The position numbers and the translations under genes are program-made. Positions 8,361-14,618 of a DNA stretch of 64,000 nucleotides are shown one piece after another. The notes under the pieces are model-generated. The model saw only the letters and a program-made list of their open reading frames with translations. It ran no database searches and was not told where the DNA came from. The stretch covers positions 124,001 to 188,000 of the forward strand of contig JANQMR010000024.1 in NCBI GenBank assembly GCA_028279985.1, written 5' to 3'. Within the stretch, counting starts at the first letter, position 1. The number at the start of each line of letters is the position of its first letter. The stretch comes from Woeseiaceae bacterium. GTDB taxonomy: Bacteria > Pseudomonadota > Gammaproteobacteria > Steroidobacterales > Woeseiaceae.

Positions 8361-8702
8361 CTAGTCGGCGACCAGAGCGTCGGTTTTCGCCGCGCAAATA
8401 AAATCGTTGTCGGACAGCCCGCCGATTGCATGCGTCGTATAGGCGACGGTGCAATCGTTGTAGTCGACGGTGAGCACCGGATGGTGATCCTCGGCGATCG
8501 CGATCCAGGCCGCGGCATTGGCGAAGGCCACGGTGCGCGGGTAGGTCGGAAAGCGATAACGCCGGGATATCGCACGGCCATCGTCGCTGAGCTGCCAGTC
8601 GGGATGCAGCGCGCGAAGCAAGGTCCGGCTTTGCTCCGGCGTCAGCGGATCGACTCCTCCTTCGCAGGGTTTACACTTCCTGTTCTTGAGCGCTTCGTTC
8701 AT
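8361..8702 (-). CDS. phhB: Pterin-4a-carbinolamine dehydratase
   Basis: The product dehydrates 4a-hydroxytetrahydrobiopterin (a by-product of phenylalanine hydroxylase) to recycle the pterin cofactor. The 113-residue protein carries the active-site signature EDHHPVLTVDYNDC followed by TTHAIGGLSDND, with the three conserved histidines. An N-terminal CKPCEGG segment, common in bacterial members, is present. No phenylalanine hydroxylase gene is nearby, so the pathway link is from family knowledge only. The start codon is immediately preceded by three 12-bp repeat units. Confidence 0.95.
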   Translation of the reverse strand: MNEALKNRKCKPCEGGVDPLTPEQSRTLLRALHPDWQLSDDGRAISRRYRFPTYPRTVAFANAAAWIAIAEDHHPVLTVDYNDCTVAYTTHAIGGLSDNDFICAAKTDALVAD

Positions 8703-8738
8703 GTCTAACTCTTGGTCTAATCCTGGGTCTGAAAACTG
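8703..8738. repeat. Three 12-bp repeats abutting the pterin dehydratase start codon
   Basis: On the plus strand three consecutive 12-nt units each begin GTCT (GTCTAACTCTTG, GTCTAATCCTGG, GTCTGAAAACTG). On the coding strand each unit ends in AGAC, the last directly touching the ATG at 8702. Confidence 0.8.
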
Positions 8739-8831
8739 AATTCGCCGGTCACTGGAGGCTACGGTCGCGCCCGTAGCCTAACACCGGACCGGAGTTTCAA
8801 GAACTCAGGATTTTCGAGGCAGGCATCTGTC

Positions 8832-8859
8832 AAAAAAAAGCCGGCCCTCTCGGGCCGGC
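8832..8859 (-). terminator. Rho-independent terminator of the OmpA-family gene and upstream cluster
   Basis: A perfect 8-bp GC stem (GCCGGCCC / GGGCCGGC) with a TCTC loop is followed on the minus strand by eight T. It lies 47 bp after the OmpA-family stop and marks the likely end of the long leftward transcript. Confidence 0.9.
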
Positions 8860-8905
8860 AAGGTGGAGACTCGAGACGAGTCGCGGGGTTCGGCAGACGC
8901 AGTCC

Positions 8906-9643
8906 TCACTCGGGGTTCGAGGCGAAGGACTGCGGATCCCGGATGAACAGTGTGAGGCTCACACGCCGTTCCAGCGCATAACTGTCGGTCGTCGGTTCCG
9001 CCGCCACGGATTCCCCATGGGCAGCGGCGCTGATACGCGCCGCATCGACGCCGGCGGCAAGCAGCTGCTGCCTGACGAAATCGACGCGCTTTTCCGACAA
9101 CGATTGGTTGTAGGATTCGGCGCCGCGTTCGTCGGCGAAACCGTCCAGCCGGACGTGGATATCCGGCATCGAAGCCAGGGTCGAAGCGAGCCCGGCCAGC
9201 CGGCCGCCGGTCGTGTCGGCCAGCACGTGCTCATCCGTGCGAAACGGCAGGTCCAGCGCAATCCCGGATTGCATCAGACGTACGAGCTCGGGCCGCGCAT
9301 TGCGCTGGAGTTCGTGCAACTCCGCAGCGAGCGTGTCGAGATTGCGGTTCGAGGCCTCGAGCCGGCGCTCCAGCCTGTCGATGGTGCCGCCGGACTCCTC
9401 CAGCGAACCCGACAGCGTCTCGATGCGCTGGCTCTGGCGGTGAAAGCTGTCGCCGATTTTGGCGCCGATCGCCGCACCGACAATGAAACCTACGGGCCCG
9501 CCCGCAACGGCGCCGATGACGCCGCCCGCGCCGACGCCGATCGTTTCCTGTTTCGACGCCTTGGCATGGGCCGGGGCCGGCAGGCTCGCGATTGTGATTG
9601 CGATAAGGCCGGTGAGTGCAATGGCTGTGACTGTCTTGCGCAT
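8906..9643 (-). CDS. OmpA-family envelope protein with glycine zipper and coiled coil
   Basis: The 245-residue protein begins with a clear signal peptide (hydrophobic core about 7-20, cleavage after PAHA near 27). A glycine-zipper segment follows (about 36-66, GVGAGGVIGAVAGGPVG then GAAIGAKIG), then a coiled-coil stretch of about 60 residues, then a C-terminal OmpA-like peptidoglycan-binding domain (about 120-235) with DGFADERGAESYNQSLSEKR. It should anchor to peptidoglycan in the periplasm. A GGAGGA ribosome-binding site lies just before the ATG. The layout resembles the OmpA-like PdsO protein of proteobacterial dedicated sortase systems, but no sortase or Pds kinase gene is visible. It is the last gene of the long leftward cluster and ends at a strong terminator. 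Confidence 0.88.
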   Translation of the reverse strand: MRKTVTAIALTGLIAITIASLPAPAHAKASKQETIGVGAGGVIGAVAGGPVGFIVGAAIGAKIGDSFHRQSQRIETLSGSLEESGGTIDRLERRLEASNRNLDTLAAELHELQRNARPELVRLMQSGIALDLPFRTDEHVLADTTGGRLAGLASTLASMPDIHVRLDGFADERGAESYNQSLSEKRVDFVRQQLLAAGVDAARISAAAHGESVAAEPTTDSYALERRVSLTLFIRDPQSFASNPE

Positions 9644-9777
9644 GATGATTCCTCCGTTACTTCGGGACCGCCCTTCCGGCCTCCGTCGGGATCATTACAG
9701 TGCGCAATTGCGATGCCGGACGGCCCGCATCGTGCAAAGACGGCGATGAATTGTGGCGAACTGTGGCTGAAACGCCG

Positions 9778-10776
9778 TCAGGCTTCGAAATCGGTCAGCG
9801 CCACGAACGTGCCGCCGTTGCGTTCGGTCAATACACGCATCAGTTGCGAGAACCGGTGCGCGGTCGGCGGGATATCCCCGTTGCCGCGGAACAGGAACGG
9901 AAATCCCACGGCATGTATCCTGACCAGGCGGTTCCCCGCCGCGTCTTCCCGATTGATCGCGTCGATCTGGCGCACGACGTTCTCGATCGACCGTCCGCTG
10001 AACTCGTCGCCGAAGACGTAGATGCTGATCTTCTTGTCCGCCGACCAGTAGGTGCTGATCGCATAGATGATACCGTCCACCGGATTACTGTCGCTGAACG
10101 GGCGCCAGGTCCGCATCGTGTTGACGATCGCCTGGCGGCGGCCGGGCGTGTCCGGAATCCACCGGCCGCGGTACTGCGAGAACATGTAGTTGCCGTTGTC
10201 GTTCATGATCTGGATGCCTTTCACCTGGGGATAGACTTCCAGCGTCTCGGTCAGTTTTTGCTGGGCGCGGCGCCAGTTGTACTGCTGCATGCTGCCCGAG
10301 GTGTCGACGATGAATATGATGTATTCGCTGTCCACCGGTATGCCCGCCACGGCATCGTTGTCGGCGCGCTTGTAATACGGTTGCAGCCGCCGCATCTCCT
10401 CGGTCAAGCGTTGTTTCGCGGACTCGAGCGCACCCTCGTCCACGACGGTCTCGGCGTCCTGCCGGGTCGCCTGGTACCGGCCCCTGACCGTTTCCAGCTC
10501 GCCGCGCAAGCGGGCGAGCTGGAGCTTCTTCGTCGAGGTCTGCTCGCGCACGTCCTCTAGCTCGCGATTGAGCACCGTGGTCTCGCCGCGTATCTCGAAC
10601 AGCTCTTCCTGTAGCAGGGCGATCAGGCTTTCGAGATCGTCCTGCGTTTTTTCGATGATGACGGGCTCGTAGATCTTGGAGAGCACCAGAAGCAGGATGA
10701 TCGCGCCGAAACCGCAACAGATGCAGTCGAGAAACGACAGGCTGAAAGCCTCGACGTTGCGGCGGCGGCGTTTCAT
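9778..10776 (-). CDS. ExbD-like membrane protein with periplasmic von Willebrand A domain (VWA-2)
   Basis: This 332-residue protein has one N-terminal transmembrane helix (about 13-34) after a basic KRRRRN start. The helix contains SFLDCICCGFGAIILL, with an aspartate (Asp17) at the position where ExbD/TolR/MotB helices carry their proton-relay aspartate. A coiled coil covers about 40-125, and a VWA domain about 150-330 with the MIDAS motif DTSGSM (158-163). Its neighbour VWA-1 has the same plan. With the ExbB/MotA-like gene upstream I infer an ion-driven stator-type complex whose ExbD parts project VWA domains into the periplasm. That role is inference; the topology and motifs are seen directly. 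Confidence 0.82.
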   Translation of the reverse strand: MKRRRRNVEAFSLSFLDCICCGFGAIILLLVLSKIYEPVIIEKTQDDLESLIALLQEELFEIRGETTVLNRELEDVREQTSTKKLQLARLRGELETVRGRYQATRQDAETVVDEGALESAKQRLTEEMRRLQPYYKRADNDAVAGIPVDSEYIIFIVDTSGSMQQYNWRRAQQKLTETLEVYPQVKGIQIMNDNGNYMFSQYRGRWIPDTPGRRQAIVNTMRTWRPFSDSNPVDGIIYAISTYWSADKKISIYVFGDEFSGRSIENVVRQIDAINREDAAGNRLVRIHAVGFPFLFRGNGDIPPTAHRFSQLMRVLTERNGGTFVALTDFEA

Positions 10777-10803
10777 CGGTCCGGCATGCTCATTGCCAAC
10801 TTC

Positions 10804-11901
10804 TCATGGCCAATCGCGGCTGACGCTCATGAACGATCCCCCGGTGGCATAAGCCAGGGTCCAGTAGGCAATCGCGGCATCGTAGTCGCCTTCCATCGGA
10901 TACAACAGTATGTTGACAGGCACGCCGATCGGCAGTTCACGAATCGCGCGCCGGTGCAGGTTGAACCGCTCGCGGCCGCTGACGGTGCGCCGATTCGTTG
11001 TCGCCGCCTCCATCGTCGGCAAGCCGTCCACGAGCAGGATGATGTTGTCCGGGCGCGGTGTGAGCGACGCGGCCACTTCGTAGGCGGCGCGAAGATTGGT
11101 CCCGTTTTCCGGAACGGTGCGGCGCAGCACCTGGATCGCCTCGTCGAGCTGGGTGGCGTCGTCGGCCTCGAGCCAGGTCCCCTCGCTGCCCTTGATGACG
11201 GGTTCGACCTGGTTGTTGAACGCGTATATCTGAAACTCGCTGCCGGGTGCGAACTGCGAGGTCAGCCAGTCGACGCTCGCCACGACCTGCCGCCACTTGA
11301 CGGCGGCCAGCTTGTCCGCCGTGTCCATGTTGCGCCGGCGGATGATGTTGACGATCGTATCGTCCAGCATGCTGGCGGAGCGGTCGACCAGTATCAGCGT
11401 ACGCTCGCCGCCGAGCTTGAGGCCGGTAAGATACTGCCGGTCGCCCTCTCCCTTGAACTCGCGAAGCCGGGTCCCCTCGTTTTCCTCCTCGGCGCTCAGG
11501 GCGAGCAGGCGCTTGACCTCCTGTTCCAGCGATTCGATGTCGCTTTGAAGCTGCTCGACACGCTCGACCCGCGCCAGGGTTTCCTTGTCGTACTCGGCGA
11601 GCTCTTCTCGCAACTCCTCGATAAGGGCGATGATGACGGCGATCTGGCCCTGGGCGTCCTCCCGCTCCGTGTCGAGCCGTTCGCGGGTGTTTCTCGCAAG
11701 CACGAGATTCTTGCGGCCCTCGAGGATCTCGACTTCGAGCTTGCGTGTCTCCGCCATCAGGTCCGCCGGGTCTTCGTCCGTCGTCTCGTTGACCTGGGCG
11801 TTGATGATCATGAAAAACAGGATTACGGCGCCGAACCCGCAGCTCATGCAGTCGAGAAACGACATGCTGAAGACTTCGAACGAGCGTCGTTTACGCGCCA
11901 T
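10804..11901 (-). CDS. ExbD-like membrane protein with periplasmic von Willebrand A domain (VWA-1)
   Basis: This is a paralogue of the next gene (365 residues). It starts MARKRRSFEVFSMSFLDCM, with an aspartate at position 17 inside one transmembrane helix (about 13-34), exactly as in VWA-2. A long coiled coil (about 45-140) is followed by a VWA domain with a MIDAS of the form DRSASM (173-178) and a later NIILLVDGLPT strand. I chose the ATG at 11901, which overlaps the 3' end of the actin-like/FHA gene by 11 bp; an upstream start would translate the 15-bp repeat as a run of WWTR units, which is implausible. It is probably secreted N-in, C-periplasmic and pairs with VWA-2 and the ExbB-like channel. 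Confidence 0.82.
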   Translation of the reverse strand: MARKRRSFEVFSMSFLDCMSCGFGAVILFFMIINAQVNETTDEDPADLMAETRKLEVEILEGRKNLVLARNTRERLDTEREDAQGQIAVIIALIEELREELAEYDKETLARVERVEQLQSDIESLEQEVKRLLALSAEEENEGTRLREFKGEGDRQYLTGLKLGGERTLILVDRSASMLDDTIVNIIRRRNMDTADKLAAVKWRQVVASVDWLTSQFAPGSEFQIYAFNNQVEPVIKGSEGTWLEADDATQLDEAIQVLRRTVPENGTNLRAAYEVAASLTPRPDNIILLVDGLPTMEAATTNRRTVSGRERFNLHRRAIRELPIGVPVNILLYPMEGDYDAAIAYWTLAYATGGSFMSVSRDWP

Positions 11902-13288
11902 CGGCTTCGTCCACCATAGTCTCGTCCACCACCGTCTCGTCCACCACAATCATGCGCAACTCGTAGCCCGGCGATCCGAGGCGCACCAGGTCGCCGACCT
12001 GCAGTACCGCGGAGCCGTCGATCGGATGCCCGTTGAGAAAGGTGCCGTAGCGGCTGTGATCCTGCACGACACATTGGCCGTTTTGCCTTTGCAGCGAACA
12101 GTGCCGGCGAGATACGCCGGGCATGTCGCCGCCGAGGTCGACGTGACGTTCGCCGTCGGGCCTTCGGGTACCCAGGGTCAGCGGCCGGTCGTCGATCGCA
12201 TAGGCCCGGTTGCCGAGCAACAGGTGTGTCGGCTGCCCCTCCGCGGCCGTCTCGTCGGCGCGCGACACCTCCAGCGCCGCATGATCCCACGGTAGCTGGC
12301 GTATGAGACTGACACCGCCGGATGTGCTCTGCATGTTGCCGCAACGCGCCAGCAGGCCGCGCGAGGTTGCGCCCGGCTCGAGCAGGAACACTTCACCGCC
12401 GACACGCGCTTTCAGGCTCTCCGCCAGACCCGGCATGCGGGCGGCGCGAGCCGTCAACTGTATCGCCGGCGTTTCCTCCGCACGATACACCGCGCGCAGT
12501 TGGCCGACGATGCGCTGGTATACCGGCGCCGCCGCCGAGATCAGGGAAATCGATTCGATCTCCGCCGCGTGCGTGATGTTGCGGTACTCGACTTCGAGCC
12601 GCACCGTATCGCCGGACGCCGCCTGCGCCAGCCAGCCGGTCAGTCGATCCTGCAACGACTGCTCGGTTACCGCCGTGTGCAGCGGGTCGAAGCGCGACTG
12701 TCGAACGAAGGCATCGGCGATCACGCGTATCCAGGCATCGCGCAAGGCCAGAAGCCCGCCGGCATCCACGACGCTCTGGCGCTCCACCTGCACCCGGCCG
12801 GGCTGCGCGAGCCGGGTCAGCGTGGCCGCGTGCAAGCCCAGGTCCACGTGTACCGGAACCGCGCCGCGATACTCGCGGCGCGTCGCGGCGACCGCGGCGT
12901 CCACCATGCCGGCGACCGGCACGCCGACCTCGGACGAAATCCCCAACAACAGCGCCAGTTTGTCGGTGGATACGTAAGCCGGGACGGCGAGCACCAGTCT
13001 GTCCCCGGCCTCTGCAACCCGATTCCAGATGCTCTCGAGCTGGCGGCTGACCAGGTCCGCGGCGCTCAAATGCCGGAAACGCCTGTCGGGCAGCGGTTCG
13101 GTGCCGAGATCCATCCAGAACCGGTTCTGGATGCGCCGCGGATTGAGCCGCGCATGCGCGAAAGCTTCGCTGCCCGTCACGAGGCGATCCTCTTCGAGCA
13201 AGGCAAAACCAGGCTCCCGGTAAAGAATGCGTTCCCGATCCAGTACCGATATTCCGGCGTCGTTGATATGCGCAGCTAGCAGGGTCAT
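11891..13288 (-). CDS. Actin/Hsp70-like ATPase-fold protein with C-terminal FHA domain
   Basis: This 465-residue cytosolic protein has no signal peptide or TM helix. The N-terminal ~330 residues read like an actin/Hsp70-type fold: an early AAHINDAGIS strand-loop, a LVLAVPAY block near 98, and HVDLGLHAATLTRL (about 147-160), which resembles a phosphate-2 DxGxxxxT loop. The C-terminal ~110 residues form an FHA domain (GVSRRHCSLQ near 391, DHSRYGTFLNG near 410) that should bind phosphothreonine, presumably made by the cluster's kinases. The last residues are three in-frame VDET-type repeats from a 15-bp tandem array. The actin-like assignment is by eye and moderate; FHA is firm. It could link phospho-signals to the ExbB/VWA complex. 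Confidence 0.75.
   Translation of the reverse strand: MTLLAAHINDAGISVLDRERILYREPGFALLEEDRLVTGSEAFAHARLNPRRIQNRFWMDLGTEPLPDRRFRHLSAADLVSRQLESIWNRVAEAGDRLVLAVPAYVSTDKLALLLGISSEVGVPVAGMVDAAVAATRREYRGAVPVHVDLGLHAATLTRLAQPGRVQVERQSVVDAGGLLALRDAWIRVIADAFVRQSRFDPLHTAVTEQSLQDRLTGWLAQAASGDTVRLEVEYRNITHAAEIESISLISAAAPVYQRIVGQLRAVYRAEETPAIQLTARAARMPGLAESLKARVGGEVFLLEPGATSRGLLARCGNMQSTSGGVSLIRQLPWDHAALEVSRADETAAEGQPTHLLLGNRAYAIDDRPLTLGTRRPDGERHVDLGGDMPGVSRRHCSLQRQNGQCVVQDHSRYGTFLNGHPIDGSAVLQVGDLVRLGSPGYELRMIVVDETVVDETMVDEADGA
11907..11951. repeat. 15-bp tandem repeat in the C-terminal codons of the FHA gene
   Basis: Three copies of TCGTCCACCA with a 15-bp period (11907, 11922, 11937) encode VDET(V/M) repeats at the FHA protein C-terminus and lie directly upstream of the VWA-1 start. 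Confidence 0.88.
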
Positions 13289-13306
13289 CGCCGGTATCGA
13301 GGTCGT

Positions 13307-14107
13307 TCAGTCGGCTTTCATGTGCCGTATCAGTTTTTCGTCGGCGTAAGCGGCGCTGTCGAACACCAGCCGTTCCTGCATTAGCTGTAGCTGGTAGACG
13401 AGGAACATCAGAAAAATACTGATCAACAGGGCAATGAACGTCGAGTTGAAGGCGACACCCAGGCTCTGGGTGACGCCCGCGATGTCGCCCTGCACGGCCT
13501 TGTCCGCCTGCGCCAGCGCCTCGCCGATACCGCGTACGGTGCCTATGAAACCGATCGACGGAATCGCCCAGGAGATGTAGCGGATCATCGACAGCTCCGA
13601 CTCGAGACGCTCCGCCTCGGACTCCATGATCGTGTTCGTGCTGCTGGAGACGTCCTGGATGTTGTGCGTGGATTCGAAACGGCGCAGGGCGTTCAGGAGC
13701 GCCCTCGGCAGCAACATCTGTCGCCGGTTGCGGGGCAGTGCCTGCACCTGGCGCGCGAACTCCCGCGTATCCTCGGGCAGTATTCGCATTCCTTCCGCCA
13801 CGGGCACCAGATCCACTTCCAGCAGGTGCCGCTCGCGCGAAATCTTGACGGCCTTGTAGCCCATGATGGCCAGCGCCCAGAACATCAGGATGATACAGGC
13901 TTCCTGTTCGAGGTCCTTGATCAGCACCCAGACATGGCGCTCGCGCACGTAGTCGGGGTCCACCGCCGCGGCCGCATTCTGCTCGGCGATGATCTTAGCC
14001 GCATTCGGTCGGACCACCGATACGTAGAACGCGTGGACGATGATGACCGCAATGATCAGCGCAAAGAGTTGATAGACGAATTCTACGGGGATGTTCTTTC
14101 TGTTCAT
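13307..14107 (-). CDS. ExbB/TolQ/MotA-family proton-channel-like protein
   Basis: This 266-residue inner-membrane protein has four predicted helices (about 11-30, 69-86, 180-200, 214-240) and a cytoplasmic loop of about 90 residues between helices two and three. The third helix has IPSIGFIGTVRGIGEAL and the fourth LGVAFNSTFIALLIS, which are the conserved ExbB/TolQ/MotA helix motifs. Family members form the pentameric stator around a dimer of ExbD/TolR/MotB. No conventional ExbD or TolR is present; the two downstream VWA proteins with an aspartate in their single TM helix fit that role. The start codon region is duplicated (16-bp repeat), so an upstream in-frame-like GTG copy exists. Confidence 0.88.
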   Translation of the reverse strand: MNRKNIPVEFVYQLFALIIAVIIVHAFYVSVVRPNAAKIIAEQNAAAAVDPDYVRERHVWVLIKDLEQEACIILMFWALAIMGYKAVKISRERHLLEVDLVPVAEGMRILPEDTREFARQVQALPRNRRQMLLPRALLNALRRFESTHNIQDVSSSTNTIMESEAERLESELSMIRYISWAIPSIGFIGTVRGIGEALAQADKAVQGDIAGVTQSLGVAFNSTFIALLISIFLMFLVYQLQLMQERLVFDSAAYADEKLIRHMKAD

Positions 14108-14131
14108 GACACAACCTGTTCACGACACAAC
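14100..14131. repeat. 16-bp duplication of the exbB-like start region
   Basis: CTGTTCATGACACAAC (14100-14115) is repeated as CTGTTCACGACACAAC (14116-14131). On the coding strand the near copy contains the ATG start and the far copy has GTG in its place. Confidence 0.9.
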
Positions 14132-14255
14132 GCGATTGACGGCGGTGTTGGGATCGGGGCTTTTGAAGACGTTCAGGACGGGATACCAGCCCGGCCGATT
14201 CACCAAAGCCAAACAAAGACTAGCCGGGAGCGCATCATCGGCTGAGATATCCGGG

Positions 14256-14525
14256 CTAGATATCGGTCGGAAAGGCGATGGCCTGATCCGTCGGGATGTC
14301 TTCGCTGGGAACGAAGTCCTCCTCCTCGGTATCCGCATAACTACGCTCGTCGAGCTCGATCGTGTCCTCGCCGGAAGACGGCTCGACCGTTTCCTCCGGC
14401 GCCGCCCGGGCGGACTCCTCGTCGGCCGGGGCGTCGGATTCCTGTGTCCAGCCCGGAGCTGCCGCCAGGAGCGCAACGACCGGGACAATCTTCACTAGCG
14501 CAGTCTTCACTATCGCACTACGCAC
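14256..14525 (-). CDS. Small acidic secreted protein of the kinase/VWA cluster, unknown function
   Basis: The 89-residue product has a GTG start and a signal peptide (basic residues in a short repeat AIVKTALVKIV, hydrophobic core to about 24, likely cleavage near WTQ). The mature part of about 60 residues is very acidic (many Asp/Glu, few basic residues) and probably unfolded. I do not recognise a family. It sits between the SUMF1/PEGA gene and the ExbB-like gene in the same direction, so it may be a periplasmic accessory of the complex. The reading frame could also be a minor or decaying gene, but the signal peptide and operon position favour a real one. Confidence 0.6.
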   Translation of the reverse strand: MRSAIVKTALVKIVPVVALLAAAPGWTQESDAPADEESARAAPEETVEPSSGEDTIELDERSYADTEEEDFVPSEDIPTDQAIAFPTDI

Positions 14526-14578
14526 GCGATTGACTCCATGTGTTTCACATCGTTTGTTCCATGATCGTTTGTTCCATA
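14489..14578. repeat. Two separate 15-bp duplications flanking the small acidic gene start
   Basis: TCTTCACTA-type units repeat at 14489 and 14504 (15-bp period) inside the signal-peptide codons. ATCGTTTGTTCCAT repeats at 14549 and 14564 (15-bp period) upstream of the GTG start at 14525. Confidence 0.85.
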
Positions 14579-14618
14579 TCGGTTTTGACCGCCGGCAACG
14601 GCAATTGTCTCACGAAAG

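Noticed and set aside
8906-9643. Complete proteobacterial dedicated sortase system
   Set aside because: The OmpA protein resembles PdsO, but no sortase, PdsR/PdsS or sortase target gene is in the window.
8906-14107. Zorya-type anti-phage system because of a MotA/ExbB-like gene and an OmpA gene
   Set aside because: The ExbD-like partners carry VWA rather than OmpA domains, and no ZorC, ZorD or ZorE nuclease/helicase genes are present.
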